NCBI GenBank assembly: GCA_947627595.1 | Contig: CANQWQ010000014.1 | Span: forward strand, 1-38,215 | From: an uncultured Clostridia bacterium | GTDB lineage: Bacteria; Bacillota; Clostridia; TANB77; CAG-508 | Direction of reading: 5' to 3' | Length of the DNA: 38,215 bases | Translations under genes and position numbers: made by a program | Shown here: positions 24,537 through 37,226 of the stretch, in pieces | Layout: every line of letters starts with the position of its first letter | Position numbering within the stretch: the first letter of the stretch is position 1 | Notes under the pieces: model-generated | Told to the model about the DNA's origin: nothing | Database searches by the model: none | What the model saw: only the letters and a program-made list of their open reading frames with translations

Positions 24537-25443
24537 ATGGGATTTTTTGAAAAATTGAAGAATGGTTTAGGCAAAACTAAAAATTCTATAAATGAAAAAA
24601 TTAATAATGTATTTAGTGCTTTTAGAAAAGTTGATGAAGAATTATTAGATGAATTAGAAGAAGTTTTAATAATGTCAGATATTGGAATGGACACTTCAAT
24701 TAAAATTATTGATAAATTAAGAGATAGAATGAAAAAAGAAAAAATCGAAGATGAAGAAAATGTAAAAACCGCTTTAAAAGAAATTATGAAAGAGATTCTT
24801 GATGTAGAAGAACCTAGACTTAAGCTAGACACAAAACCATCTGTTATATTAGTTATTGGAGTAAATGGTGTAGGAAAAACTACTTCAATTGGAAAAATAG
24901 CTAATAATTTAGTAAGACAAGGAAAAAAAGTTGTTGTAGCTGCTGCTGATACTTTTAGAGCTGCTGCTGTTGAGCAACTTGAAATTTGGTGTGAACGTTC
25001 AAAATCACAAATAGTTAAAAAGCCAGAAGGATCTGATCCTGCTTCAGTTGTATATGATGCAATCGTAAAAACTAGAGAAGAAAATGCAGATGTTTTAATC
25101 ATAGATACTGCTGGTCGTCTTCATAATAAGAAAAATTTGATGGACGAGCTTGCAAAAATAAATAAAGTCGTTGATAGAGAATTACCTGAAAGTTCAAAAG
25201 AAGTTTTACTTGTTTTAGATGCTGAAACTGGTCAAAACGCTATAATTCAAGTTAAAGCCTTTAAAGAAACTACAGATATTACAGGAATTGTTTTAACAAA
25301 ATTAGATGGAACTGCTAAACGGAGGAGTTGTTATCGGAATAGTTGATGAAAATAAAATTCCTGTTAAATATATAGGAGTTGGAGAAGGAATAGAAGACAT
25401 GGAAGTTTTCAATTCTAAAGATTTCTTAGATGCTATTTTATAA
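24537..25443 (+). CDS. ftsY: Signal recognition particle receptor FtsY needing one +1 shift
   Basis: A 301-residue FtsY if C25320 is skipped. I chose ATG 24537 (MGFFEKLKNGLGKTK, the usual start) with GGGAG upstream. The NG domain contains the P-loop GVNGVGKTTSIGKIAN (about 107-122), AAADTFRAAAVEQL, VLIIDTAGRLHN and TKLDGTAKGGVVIG across the shift, and it ends with KYIGVGEGIEDMEVFNSKDF. It docks ribosome-SRP complexes at the membrane. Unshifted translation stops nine codons after the start of CGG, losing the last 40 residues including KGG and the guanine-base-side loop. ftsY is essential in most bacteria, which argues that shifting happens efficiently. Confidence 0.94.
25320..25323 (+). other. 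+1 frameshift site in ftsY (AAA C GGA)
   Basis: The zero frame reads AAA CGG AGG AGT TGT TAT CGG AAT AGT TGA. Skipping C25320 restores D-G-T-A-K-G-G-V-V-I-G. The affected residue is Gly262. Confidence 0.92.
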
Positions 25444-25461
25444 GAGATGGGAGAAATTTAA

Positions 25462-28218
25462 ATGGGAAAAGAAACTAAACAAAAAGAAAAAAAGAAATGG
25501 CTTAGTTTTCGATTAATAGCAGTTACAGTAGTTTTAATAATATTCTCAATAAGTGCATATATCACTTGTAGAGCCGAATATCTTAAAATAAGAGACATTG
25601 ATTTAAAATATGTTTCGGTTTTTAAAACGAACTTTTATATGAAAGTTGGAATGTTTGCTTTTGTTATGATAATAACTTATTTAATCTTTTATATAAATAA
25701 TAAAGTTATAAAAAAAGGATTAAAAAAATTTTTTGATGAAGAAAATAGACAAATGCCAAAACTTCCAAATAAAAGTATAGCTTTTATTGCTGCAATTATT
25801 GCTGGAGTCACAAGTATAAAACTTGTTTATGAAAAATATATAGTTGCTATAAATGCAGCATCATTTGTATTAAAAGATCCGATTTTTAATATAGATATTG
25901 GCTTTTATATGTTTATCTTGCCATTCATAAAAACAGTTTTGATTTACTGGATTGTAGAATCACTTATAATGGTAATTTATACTGCGGTTTATTATGTGAT
26001 TTCAATAAATGTTTGTTTTGATAAAGGTGTAAATATGGAATCTCTTAAGAAAAATACTTTTATCAAACAAATTAAATTTTGGGCAATTGTATTTACAATA
26101 TTTGTTTGTGGCTATATTTTAATAGCTAGCCAAGACATCTTGACAGGAGATATGATAAATATAAAAGATAAAGCTGGAACTTCACTTACTGGTGCAGGTT
26201 TAGCAGATACATTTATAAAACTTTGGGGATATAGATTATTTAGTGTAGTAGTTTTAATTTCAGTTATAAATATTATTAGAAATACTAGTAGCGAAAGATT
26301 TAGAAAAGCTATAGCATCAGCATCTATAATTCCACTTTATTTAGTTGTAATGTTTGGAATTTTAATATATTTCCAAGAAATCTATGTTGGTTCTAGTGAA
26401 CTTGATAAAGAAAAAGAATATATCAAATATAATATAGATGCTACAAAAGAGGCTTATGGAATTGATTTGACACCAAAATCTATTTCAAATTATGATGTTA
26501 TAACTCGTGAAACAGTTGATGAAAATAAAGAAGTTATAAATAATATTCCAATCTTTGATAGTGAAGTAATTGGAAAAACTTTAGAAGATACTCAAGAAAA
26601 TACAACATATTATGAGTATGATTCTAGCAATTTAGGAGTTTATTATGATAGTGACGGAACTAAACATTTAGTTTCTTTAACTCCAAGAGAAATCATTGAC
26701 GATGCTGCTAGATCTTACAATAATAAGACTTTCCAATATACTCATGGATATGGTGTTGTTGTAACAGATCCAAGTCAAGTTGATAAAAATGGATATGTCA
26801 CAACAATTCAATCAGGATTTAAAGAGCAAAATACTGATATTTTAAAAATTTCAGAACCTAGAATTTATTATGGTTTAAAGACAGATAGTGAAATAATTGT
26901 AAATTCTGAGTTTGGTGGAGAATTTGATTATCCGCTTACAACAATAACTTATGAAGAAAATAATTATGATGGAGATAGTGGTGAACATCTAAACATTTTA
27001 GATAGATTAGTTTTAGGAGTAGATACTGGAAATTACGGAATTGTTCTTTCAAAATATTGGAGTGAAGATTCTAAAATAATTGCTACTAGAAATATTTTAG
27101 AAAGAGTAAAATTATTGCTTCCATATATTGAATATGATGAAAATCCATATTTAGTTGTAGATGATAATGGAAAATTAATTTGGGTAATAGATGGTTATAC
27201 AACTTCTAAAAATTATCCATATTCTCAAATAATTACAATTACTAAGAAAAACGGAACTAAAGAAAAAATTAATTATATTAGAAACTCTGTAAAAGTTTTA
27301 GTTGATAGTTATACAGGAGAAACTAAATTTTATATAACAGATAGAGATGACCCAATAATAATGATGTATAAAAATATGTATCCTGATTTATTTATGGACA
27401 TTGAAAAAGATAAAATTCCTGAAAGTATTTCAGCAAATTTGATATATCCTAAATATTTATTTGAAGTTCAGTCAAATGTTTTAAGAACATATCACGATAT
27501 TACTGAAGATACTTTGTTTAGAGCAGATGATATTTGGGATTTTACAACAGATGGTGAAGAAGAAATTCCTGCTAAATATACAATGATGAAACCAGTTAGT
27601 TTAAATAACTCAGTTTTTGGAATAGTTAAAACTTATACAAGACAAGGAAAAGAGAGCCTTACATCATATGCTGTTGGATATTATGAAAATGGAAATCCAA
27701 AATTAGCATTATACAAATTTTCAGCAGATAACAGTATTTTAGGTGCATCACAATTAAATTCTTTGATGGAAGAAGATGAAACAATTTCAAGCAACTTAGA
27801 GACAATGAATGTTTCAGGAGTTAAGATGGTTAAAGATATAATAATTGTTCCAATTGGAAATAGTCTTCTTTATGTTGAGCCGGTTTACCAAGTTAGAGCT
27901 AATGAACTTGAAACTCAAGTCTTGAAAAAAGTTATTGTAGCATCTGGAAATAAAGTTGCAATTGGTGATGATTTAAAAACAGCAATTGATAATTTGTTAT
28001 CAGATAAAAACTCTGTTCAACTAGAATATATTGATATGGAAGACATTGATCAAGTTATAGATTCAATTATAGAAGCTAATGGAAATCTTAAAGATTCAAT
28101 TAGTTCTGGTGATGTAGTAATGGTCGGAAAAGATTTATCAACTCTTGAGGAATTATTAGATCAATTAGAAATATTAAGAGAAAATGAAAAAGAAAATTTG
28201 GAGAAAATGGAGGAATAA
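25462..28218 (+). CDS. UPF0182 family membrane protein
   Basis: A 918-residue protein. About seven membrane helices fill the first 310 residues (e.g. LIAVTVVLIIFSISAYITC, MFAFVMIITYLIFYI, FWAIVFTIFVCGYILIAS). A large, probably extracytoplasmic, domain follows (IPIFDSEVIGKTLEDTQ, THGYGVVVTDPSQVDKNG, PRIYYGLKTDSEIIVNSE, VDTGNYGIVLSKYWSEDSKI, LPYIEYDENPYLVVDDNGKL). These blocks are diagnostic of UPF0182, and a short acidic coiled end completes it. The biochemical function is unknown in the family. GGGAGAAATT precedes the ATG, 18 bases after ftsY. CGG occurs only across codon borders. Confidence 0.92.
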   Translation: MGKETKQKEKKKWLSFRLIAVTVVLIIFSISAYITCRAEYLKIRDIDLKYVSVFKTNFYMKVGMFAFVMIITYLIFYINNKVIKKGLKKFFDEENRQMPKLPNKSIAFIAAIIAGVTSIKLVYEKYIVAINAASFVLKDPIFNIDIGFYMFILPFIKTVLIYWIVESLIMVIYTAVYYVISINVCFDKGVNMESLKKNTFIKQIKFWAIVFTIFVCGYILIASQDILTGDMINIKDKAGTSLTGAGLADTFIKLWGYRLFSVVVLISVINIIRNTSSERFRKAIASASIIPLYLVVMFGILIYFQEIYVGSSELDKEKEYIKYNIDATKEAYGIDLTPKSISNYDVITRETVDENKEVINNIPIFDSEVIGKTLEDTQENTTYYEYDSSNLGVYYDSDGTKHLVSLTPREIIDDAARSYNNKTFQYTHGYGVVVTDPSQVDKNGYVTTIQSGFKEQNTDILKISEPRIYYGLKTDSEIIVNSEFGGEFDYPLTTITYEENNYDGDSGEHLNILDRLVLGVDTGNYGIVLSKYWSEDSKIIATRNILERVKLLLPYIEYDENPYLVVDDNGKLIWVIDGYTTSKNYPYSQIITITKKNGTKEKINYIRNSVKVLVDSYTGETKFYITDRDDPIIMMYKNMYPDLFMDIEKDKIPESISANLIYPKYLFEVQSNVLRTYHDITEDTLFRADDIWDFTTDGEEEIPAKYTMMKPVSLNNSVFGIVKTYTRQGKESLTSYAVGYYENGNPKLALYKFSADNSILGASQLNSLMEEDETISSNLETMNVSGVKMVKDIIIVPIGNSLLYVEPVYQVRANELETQVLKKVIVASGNKVAIGDDLKTAIDNLLSDKNSVQLEYIDMEDIDQVIDSIIEANGNLKDSISSGDVVMVGKDLSTLEELLDQLEILRENEKENLEKMEE

Positions 28219-28222
28219 TTAG

Positions 28223-28858
28223 ATGAATCTACCAAATAAGTTAACAGTATTTAGAATGATTTTAGTTCCAATATTCATTGTTATTGGATATCTTGGAATA
28301 TTAGGTGTGATGGATTTAGGCATAGCTTTTATTGTAATGGATGTAATTTTTATAATAGCTTCTCTTACAGACAAGCTAGATGGAACAATTGCTAGAAAGA
28401 AAAATTTAGTTACAAACTTTGGAAAATTTTTGGATCCAATCGCAGATAAAATTTTAGTTATTTCAGCTTTAGTTATGTTAGTTGAATTTGGAAAACTTCC
28501 AGCTTGGATTCCAATTATAGTAATTGTTAGAGAGTTTTTGGTTTCAGGTTATAGATTAATAGCTGTTGAAAGCAATGGAAAAGTTATAGCCGCAAATATT
28601 TGGGGAAAACTAAAAACAGTTACACAAATGGTTGCAATAATTTTAATGTTTATTGATAAACACAATTTCTTTGATTTTGCAATAAGAACTGGAAGCAAGT
28701 CTGAGGCTTTAGTTACAGGTCTTAAGATCTACATGCCAACAGGAGAATTTGCATTTAATATTATAGTTTCTAGTATAATGTTAATTTCAGTAATTGCTAC
28801 AATTTTCTCTGGAATAAGCTATTTTAAAGGTGGAAAAGATTTATTAAAGGATGCTTAA
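28223..28858 (+). CDS. pgsA: CDP-diacylglycerol-glycerol-3-phosphate 3-phosphatidyltransferase
   Basis: A 211-residue membrane enzyme making phosphatidylglycerol-phosphate. MNLPNKLTVFRMILVPIFI is the typical start. The CDP-alcohol phosphotransferase motif D-G-x2-A-R-x8-G-x3-D-x3-D is clear at LTDKLDGTIARKKNLVTNFGKFLDPIADKIL (key residues D52, G53, A56, R57, G66, D70, D74). About five membrane helices. It has a four-base gap from the UPF0182 gene and a weak AATGGAGGAA ribosome-binding site inside that gene's end. Confidence 0.95.
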   Translation: MNLPNKLTVFRMILVPIFIVIGYLGILGVMDLGIAFIVMDVIFIIASLTDKLDGTIARKKNLVTNFGKFLDPIADKILVISALVMLVEFGKLPAWIPIIVIVREFLVSGYRLIAVESNGKVIAANIWGKLKTVTQMVAIILMFIDKHNFFDFAIRTGSKSEALVTGLKIYMPTGEFAFNIIVSSIMLISVIATIFSGISYFKGGKDLLKDA

Positions 28859-28863
28859 AATAA

Positions 28864-30258
28864 ATGAAAAAAATTAAGAAAATATTTTATATTTTCAATA
28901 TATTGTTAATTATATTTTTAATATTTTCTAAGAATTTAAGCAATATCGATGAAGTAATTAATTATAATTTTGGAAGATATATTGCAAATGGATATGAAAT
29001 ATATAAAGATTTTAATTGTATAGTATTTCCAATGTTTCCAATGATTTTAGGAGTGATTTTTAAAATCTTTGGGGAAGAGCTAATTATTTATAGAGTTTTT
29101 CAAATTTTAATTTTATTACTTATAGAATTTTACTTTATAAAGATTTTAAAAAAATTAAACTTAGACGATAGCTTTTTAGCGAACGTATTGCTTACGATTT
29201 TTATTGTTTTAATTTCAATATTTAGCTTAGTTGAATATAATATGCTTAATTGCTTGATTTTATTAATCATAATAAATGAAGAATTAAAAGAAAATAAAAC
29301 AATAAAAAATTACATTTTAATAGGAGTTTTTTTAGGAATCGCGATTACTGTTAAGCAATCAGTTGGGCTAATTATTTTAATATGTTCATTAATAATTTCG
29401 CTTTTTGAAAAAGAAAGAATAAAAAAATTTCTTTTAAAAGTATTTGGAGCAGGAATCATTGTTGGACTTATGGCAATATATTTATTTGCTACAAATTCAG
29501 TTTATGATTGGTGCAACTATACACTTCTAGGGTTAAGCAGCTTTATTCCATATTTTGGAGTTTTTCTTTATGGAAATTATTTTATTGCATTACTTACAAT
29601 AATTTTGATAATAGTAGAAATTTTAGCTATTATTAAAATTTTTAGAACGAAAGATAAAACTGGGATAATCTTATTTATATATGGTTTAGCTTCATTTTCA
29701 GTTATGTATCCAATTTTTGATGAAAACCATATTTTAATTGGATTTTTACCAAACTTAATTTTATATATATATTTATTTATTAAAAATAGTGAATTAAATG
29801 ACAAACAAATTAATAGTTTTAAAATTACGCTTTATATTGTTATTATAGCTATTGGAATTTTAAATATTGCAAATTTCGTAAGTATGAGCTCTCAAAATGA
29901 GTTTGAACATTATAAATTTATCATGATGGATGATAATACAAAACAAGATTTAAGAACTATTATAGACTTTATGTCTAAACATGAGAATTCATATATTGTT
30001 GATACCAAAGGAATTTTCTATATGGTTCCACAAAATAGATTTAATGGAATTTTAGATTTGCCAAATGTTGGAAATACTGGAAAAGATGGAGAGCAAGCTT
30101 TAATAGAGAAAATAAATAAAATAGATGAAGGCTATTTCTTAGTACAAGATTTTTCAAAAATAAATCCTGCTCAAAATCCTTTAAAGGCTATAAAATATAT
30201 TAAAGATAATTTTAAATATATTGAAACTATTAATAATTTTGAAATTTATTATAAATAA
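28864..30258 (+). CDS. GT-C-like polytopic membrane protein, probable glycosyltransferase
   Basis: A 464-residue protein with about ten membrane helices (YIFNILLIIFLIFSKNL, ILILLLIEFYFIKIL, LLTIFIVLISIFSL, IILICSLIISLF, ALLTIILIIVEILAII). Just after the first helix is SNIDEVINYNFGRYIANGYEIYKDFN with an acidic pair (ID-E) in the first loop, followed by an aromatic/Pro segment (CIVFPMFPMI), the layout of lipid-linked-sugar GT-C glycosyltransferases. A soluble C-terminal part follows (YIVDTKGIFYMVPQNRFNG). The exact family and sugar donor are unknown. It is five bases after pgsA with a poor ribosome-binding site, so probably coupled. Confidence 0.7.
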   Translation: MKKIKKIFYIFNILLIIFLIFSKNLSNIDEVINYNFGRYIANGYEIYKDFNCIVFPMFPMILGVIFKIFGEELIIYRVFQILILLLIEFYFIKILKKLNLDDSFLANVLLTIFIVLISIFSLVEYNMLNCLILLIIINEELKENKTIKNYILIGVFLGIAITVKQSVGLIILICSLIISLFEKERIKKFLLKVFGAGIIVGLMAIYLFATNSVYDWCNYTLLGLSSFIPYFGVFLYGNYFIALLTIILIIVEILAIIKIFRTKDKTGIILFIYGLASFSVMYPIFDENHILIGFLPNLILYIYLFIKNSELNDKQINSFKITLYIVIIAIGILNIANFVSMSSQNEFEHYKFIMMDDNTKQDLRTIIDFMSKHENSYIVDTKGIFYMVPQNRFNGILDLPNVGNTGKDGEQALIEKINKIDEGYFLVQDFSKINPAQNPLKAIKYIKDNFKYIETINNFEIYYK

Positions 30259-30264
30259 AAATAA

Positions 30265-32271
<2,007 letters not shown>

Positions 32272-32283
32272 AAAGGAATAAAC

Positions 32284-32538
32284 ATGGATAGAAAGGCAGA
32301 CAATTATACATTTAACAAGTTCTGGGAAGACTTAAATAATGGTTTTGAAATATATTATAATTACATGGGTTGTAAATATCTTATATATAAACTTTCAAAG
32401 AATTGCTATAAAAATGAGCTTGTTGAAGCTCCTCCAAAATGTCCACATCAGAAAAACGCAATTTTAACTTTAAAAAGAGTTAAAGAAATTTTCGAGGATA
32501 TGGAAAACTTAGAATATAAAAGCATAATTAATAGTTAA
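32284..32538 (+). CDS. Small conserved-looking protein between ligA and ruvB
   Basis: An 84-residue soluble protein starting [20 protein letters not shown], with [22 protein letters not shown] and [21 protein letters not shown]. It has three cysteines, one of them in a CPH motif. The pattern (an aromatic-rich beta strand pair, then a helix) resembles small regulators of unknown function; I do not recognise the family. AAAGGAATAAAC precedes the ATG, 12 bases after ligA and 22 bases before ruvB, so it is in one operon with DNA repair genes. Confidence 0.75.
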   Translation: MDRKADNYTFNKFWEDLNNGFEIYYNYMGCKYLIYKLSKNCYKNELVEAPPKCPHQKNAILTLKRVKEIFEDMENLEYKSIINS

Positions 32539-32560
32539 GGATGTAAAAGAGAGGTTAGAA

Positions 32561-33589
32561 ATGGATAGAAATTTAGTAACATCTGAAATTGAAAATGATG
32601 AAGAAGAGCTTGAAGAGATTTCTTTAAGACCTCAAACTTTAGACGAATATATAGGCCAGACTAAAGTTAAAGAGAAAATGAAGGTCTATATTGAAGCTGC
32701 TAAAAAAAGAAATGTAAGTCTAGACCATTGTCTATTTTATGGTCCTCCTGGTTTAGGAAAAACAACACTTTCAAATATTATCGCAAATGAAATGGGAAAA
32801 AATATAAAAATTACTTCAGGTCCAGCTATTGAAAAACCTGGAGATTTAGCTGCGATTTTAACCTCACTTTCAGATGGAGATGTTCTGTTTATTGACGAAA
32901 TACATAGACTTTCAAGATCTGTTGAAGAAATTTTGTATCCAGCCTTAGAGGACTTTTCTTTAGATATTGTTTTAGGAAAAGGTCCTGAAAGTAGATCAAT
33001 TAGAATTGATTTACCACATTTTACATTAGTTGGCGCAACAACTAGAGCAGGTTCACTTTCAACACCACTTCGTGATAGATTTGGAATTATTGAAAGATTA
33101 GAATTATATTCTGAACAAGATTTAGCAACAATTGTTAAAAGATCAAGTCAAATTTTAAATATAGATATAAATGACGAAGCTACATTAGAAATTGCTAGAC
33201 GTTCTAGGGGAACTCCAAGAATTGCTAATAGACTTTTAAAAAGAGTTAGTGATTATATATTAGTTTTAGGAAATGGAAAAGGTGATTTGAAAATTACTAG
33301 AATGGCTTTAGATAAGCTAGAAATAGATAGTCTTGGACTAGATAATATTGATAAAAGAATTTTAGAAACTATTATAAAACAATATAATGGAGGACCTGTT
33401 GGTCTTGAAACTCTAGCTGTTAGTGTTAACGAAGAAGTTGAAACTCTTGAAGATGTTTATGAACCATATCTAATGCAAATAGGTTTCTTAGCTAGAACTA
33501 AAAGAGGAAGAACAGCTACACCTAGTGCTTACGAACATTTGGGAATTGACTATTATGATTCAAAATTAAATGGACAAATGAGTTTATAA
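32561..33589 (+). CDS. ruvB: Holliday junction branch-migration ATPase RuvB
   Basis: A 342-residue AAA+ motor. [19 protein letters not shown] opens the protein. Walker A is [18 protein letters not shown] (about 61-78) and Walker B is [20 protein letters not shown] (about 107-126). [19 protein letters not shown] holds sensor 1 and the arginine finger, and the C-terminal winged helix includes [16 protein letters not shown] and [17 protein letters not shown]. RuvA, usually encoded just upstream, is not here, so it must be elsewhere. An AGAGAGG ribosome-binding site precedes it. Confidence 0.97.
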   Translation: MDRNLVTSEIENDEEELEEISLRPQTLDEYIGQTKVKEKMKVYIEAAKKRNVSLDHCLFYGPPGLGKTTLSNIIANEMGKNIKITSGPAIEKPGDLAAILTSLSDGDVLFIDEIHRLSRSVEEILYPALEDFSLDIVLGKGPESRSIRIDLPHFTLVGATTRAGSLSTPLRDRFGIIERLELYSEQDLATIVKRSSQILNIDINDEATLEIARRSRGTPRIANRLLKRVSDYILVLGNGKGDLKITRMALDKLEIDSLGLDNIDKRILETIIKQYNGGPVGLETLAVSVNEEVETLEDVYEPYLMQIGFLARTKRGRTATPSAYEHLGIDYYDSKLNGQMSL

Positions 33590-33600
33590 GGGGAAAATTT

Positions 33601-35656
33601 ATGTTAAAATATCTTTTAGTTGCAATAATAATTACTTTATTACTTGTTGTAAAAATTTTTAAAAACAAAATATCTAAAAATATATTTTCTATATTAAAAA
33701 TAAGTTTAATTGTTTTATTGCTAGAAACCACTTTATTTAATATAAATTCATATAGATTAGATTTTTTAAAAAGTAAGCCTATTGGATTTTTTGAAAAAGC
33801 CTTATCAAGTAGAACTAGCTTAACAACAGGTAACACACAGTACATATATTTAGATGATTTAAATTGTAAAGTAAAATCTATATACATAGAGCTTGAAGGA
33901 TTAGAAGAAGATGAAGTTGTAAATTACGATATTTTCTATTCAGATGCTTCAACTTTAGATAGATATTTAGCAACTAAAACATATTGTCAAACAGTTGAAA
34001 AGACCAAATATACAGTAGTTTCACTTTCTCGGAGATTGTAAAACTATTGGAATAGATGTAAATAATAAAGATGTAAAAATTAAAGGCGTAGTTTTAAATA
34101 AACCTGTACCATTTGAAATAAATCTAATTAGAGTTATTGGATTAATAGCAATTTCTCTAGTTATTTATTCTCTAAAAAATCATGAATTTTGGAAAGAGGC
34201 TTATAGCCCTAGAAGTTTTAGACAAAATACTTGTTTAATGCTTATTATTGATATTGGAATTTTATTAGTTTATTTTATAAATAGCAGTTGTGGAACTAAG
34301 ACTGAAGATATGTATGATTATTTCTTAGTAAAATCATTATCAAAAGGTCAAGTTGAAATACAAGTTCCATTAGATAATACTAAATTAGAAGAATTAAATA
34401 ATCCATATGATGCTGTTGAAAGAGGAGAATTAGAAAGAGATACTGATTATGTTTGGGATGCAGCATATTATAATCAAAAATACTATGTTTATTTTGGAGT
34501 TTTACCAGCACTTTTATTAATGGTTCCATATCATTTGATAACTAAAAAATTAATGAATACATTTACTGCAACAATGATATTTAGTATACTTTCAGTTCCA
34601 TTTTTAGTTTTAATTACTAAGAAAGTGTTTGAAAAATATTTTAAAGAAACTCCGTTTAAATATATGGCCTTAAGCTCAGTTATGATGATGTTAGGAACAA
34701 TGCTTATTTTAATAAATGTTGCTCCTAGATTTTATGAATTAGTAACAGTTGCTGGATTATTTTTTGCACTTTTTGGATTTTATCTTGTTTTTGATTGTGA
34801 AAGAGAAGATAAAATCTCATATAAAAAAATGTTTTTAGGATGCTTAAGTTTATCATTAGCAGTTGCTTGTAGGCCTACACAACTTTTTGCAAGTTTACTT
34901 ATAGCTCCAATTTTATTAAGAATTTTTATAAAAAATATAAAAGAAAAGAAAAATATAAAAGATATAGAAAAAAATCTTTGTGCCGTTATAATTCCTTATA
35001 TTGCAGTTGGATATTTAGTTATGAGATATAATTACTTAAGATTTGGAAATGTTTTCGAATTTGGAGAAAAGTATCAATTAACTATCAATAATATGAAGGA
35101 ATTAAGATTAAGATTAATTACTATTCCAACAGGAATTTTGTGTAATTTGTTTGGATTGCCAACATTTCAAGCAACATTCCCATTTATACATTTAAACGCA
35201 GACATAATAGATACTTTTGCATATTACTATGTCGAAGATATGCCTGGTGGAGTATTTTTCTTAGCGCCAATCGCATTTTTCTGTTTTGCAATATTTAAAC
35301 TTTGGAAGAAAATAGAAAATAAAGAGATGAAAACTCTAGTTACAAGTTTATTGACAGTGGGATTAATTTTCGTTTGCTTCATAAGTTTAAAAGCAGGAAG
35401 CACAGGAAGATATTTATTAGATTTTGCTTGGCTTTTTGTGCTTGCAGGAATTATATTATTTATGGAAATTTTTAAAAGTTTAAAAACAGATGAAGGAAAG
35501 AAAATTTTAGAAAAAGTTTTTGGGTTTATTGTAATTTATACAGTGATTATAAATCTTTTAATAGGATTTTGTGTAGTTGGTGGTGTAAATTCAATGAGAG
35601 AAAATTCACCAGACAGATTTTTAAAAGCTGAATATACAGTAATGTTCTTAAAATAA
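33601..35656 (+). CDS. Large membrane protein (surface-glycan GT-C-like) needing one +1 shift
   Basis: A 684-residue protein if C34030 is skipped. N-terminal helices (about 3-20 and 29-46) are followed by an extracytoplasmic beta-rich domain (about 50-170) that contains the shift ([17 protein letters not shown]). About ten more helices follow, with the loop [35 protein letters not shown] and [22 protein letters not shown] recognise this [15 protein letters not shown] pattern from uncharacterised multi-pass proteins in surface-polysaccharide loci, but no enzyme activity is known to me. Unshifted translation stops three codons after CGG, before the second half. AAGGGGAAAA precedes the ATG. The UGM-like gene follows after 10 bases. 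Confidence 0.8.
34030..34033 (+). other. +1 frameshift site in the 33601 membrane protein (TCT C GGA)
   Basis: The zero frame reads CTT TCT CGG AGA TTG TAA. Skipping C34030 joins the two halves as S-L-S-G-D-C-K-T-I-G. The affected residue is Gly144. The 12 bases 34023-34034 (ACTTTCTCGGAG) are identical to 12724-12735 around priA site 2. Confidence 0.85.
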
Positions 35657-35666
35657 GGAGAAAATT

Positions 35667-37226
35667 ATGAAAAAAGTTATTATAATAGGAGCTGGACCAG
35701 CAGGTTTAACAGCAGGATATGAATTGCTAAAAGAAAAAAATAACGAATATGAAGTTATAATTTTAGAAGAAACTAATGAAATCGGCGGTATCTCTAGAAC
35801 TGTTAAATATAACGGAAATAGAATGGATATAGGTGGACATAGATTCTTTTCAAAAGATGAAAATGTAATGAATTTTTGGAAAGATTTAATGCCTATTCAA
35901 GGAAAAAATTCTTTTGATGATGAAAAACTTGGAAGAGAAAAGCCTCTAGAAGAGGGCGGACCAGATCCTGAGAAAGATGATCATGTAATGTTAGTTAGAA
36001 ATAGAGTTTCAAGGATTTATTTTTTGAAAAAGTTTTTTGATTACCCAATTTCTTTAAAATTACAGACTTTTACTAATATGGGACTTATTAGAACTATAAA
36101 AGCTGGATTTAGTTATTTAAAAACAATTTTTGTTAAGAAAAAAGAAGATTCACTAGAAAACTTTTATATAAACCGTTTTGGAAAAGTTTTATATGGAATG
36201 TTTTTTGAAAAATATACGGAAAAACTTTGGGGAAGACATCCTTCAAATATTTCAGCAGATTGGGGAGCTCAAAGAGTTAAAGGTGTTTCAATATCAGCTG
36301 TAATTAAGGACTTTTTCAATAAATTATTTGGAAAGAAAAATAAAGAAAATACTGATACATCACTTATTGAGCAATTTTGGTATCCTAAATTTGGTCCAGG
36401 TCAATTATGGGAAACTTTAGCAGAAGAAGTTGAAAACGAAGGCGGAACTATAAAAAAAGGATATTCTGTAAAGAAAATTAATGTAAAAGGCAATAAAATT
36501 GTTAGTGTTGAATGTGAAGTAAATGGAAAAACAGAAAAAATAGAAGGAGATATATTTATTTCTTCTATGCCAGTTAAAGATTTGGTTACTGGAATCCAAG
36601 GAGAAACTGTTCCAGAAGATGCTTTAAGAATTGCTAAAGGACTTCCTTATGTAGATTTCCAAACAGTTGGTGTTTTAGTTAAAAAGATGAAATTAGAGAA
36701 TAAAACTAAAATGAAAACTTTAGGAAATATTGTTCCAGATTGTTGGGTATATGTTCAAGAACCAGAAGTTAAAATGTTAAGATTCCAGGTTTTCAATAAC
36801 TGGTCACCATACTTAGTAAAAGATGCAGAAAATACAGTTTGGATTGGACTTGAATATACTTGTAGTGAAGGTGATGAATATTGGAATATGTCTGATGAAG
36901 ATTTTTCAAAATTTGCTATAGATGAACTTGCAAGTATGGACATTATTGATAAAGAAGATGTTTTAGATTCACATAGAGAAAAAGTTAAAAAAGCTTATCC
37001 TGCTTATTTTGACACATATTCAGAGATTGATAAACTTATAGAATATTTAGATGGTTATGAAAATCTATATTGCATCGGTAGAAATGGTCAACACAGATAT
37101 AATAACATGGATCACTCAATGGTTACAGCTTTTGAAGCTGTTAAAAATATTAAAACTGGAAAAAAGACAAAAGAAAATGTTTGGAATGTTAATACAGAAA
37201 AAGAGTATCATGAGGAGAAAAAATAA
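35667..37226 (+). CDS. FAD-dependent oxidoreductase, UDP-galactopyranose mutase-like
   Basis: A 519-residue flavoprotein. The N-terminal Rossmann motif is [16 protein letters not shown] (about 5-20), then [28 protein letters not shown] (about 34-61), typical of the amine oxidase/UGM superfamily. [19 protein letters not shown] and the C-terminal FAD closure [21 protein letters not shown] (about 465-485) follow. The family is annotated as protoporphyrinogen-oxidase-like or UGM-like; the neighbouring membrane glycan protein favours nucleotide-sugar or lipid-sugar chemistry over heme. The start has AAGGAGAAAATT. The stop overlaps the queH start (TAATG). Confidence 0.85.
   Translation: MKKVIIIGAGPAGLTAGYELLKEKNNEYEVIILEETNEIGGISRTVKYNGNRMDIGGHRFFSKDENVMNFWKDLMPIQGKNSFDDEKLGREKPLEEGGPDPEKDDHVMLVRNRVSRIYFLKKFFDYPISLKLQTFTNMGLIRTIKAGFSYLKTIFVKKKEDSLENFYINRFGKVLYGMFFEKYTEKLWGRHPSNISADWGAQRVKGVSISAVIKDFFNKLFGKKNKENTDTSLIEQFWYPKFGPGQLWETLAEEVENEGGTIKKGYSVKKINVKGNKIVSVECEVNGKTEKIEGDIFISSMPVKDLVTGIQGETVPEDALRIAKGLPYVDFQTVGVLVKKMKLENKTKMKTLGNIVPDCWVYVQEPEVKMLRFQVFNNWSPYLVKDAENTVWIGLEYTCSEGDEYWNMSDEDFSKFAIDELASMDIIDKEDVLDSHREKVKKAYPAYFDTYSEIDKLIEYLDGYENLYCIGRNGQHRYNNMDHSMVTAFEAVKNIKTGKKTKENVWNVNTEKEYHEEKK

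Noticed and set aside
24422..25102. Long minus-strand open frame opposite ftsY (226 residues)
   Set aside because: It is antisense to the conserved FtsY GTPase domain, Ser/Phe/Ile-rich low-complexity as expected from the reverse of AT-rich coding sequence, and has no start signals.
25320..25330. Classical prfB-like slippage with an internal Shine-Dalgarno
   Set aside because: The ftsY and priA site 2 sequences contain GGAGGA, but it lies at and after the CGG, not 3-6 bases upstream of it, and the other five sites have no such element upstream.
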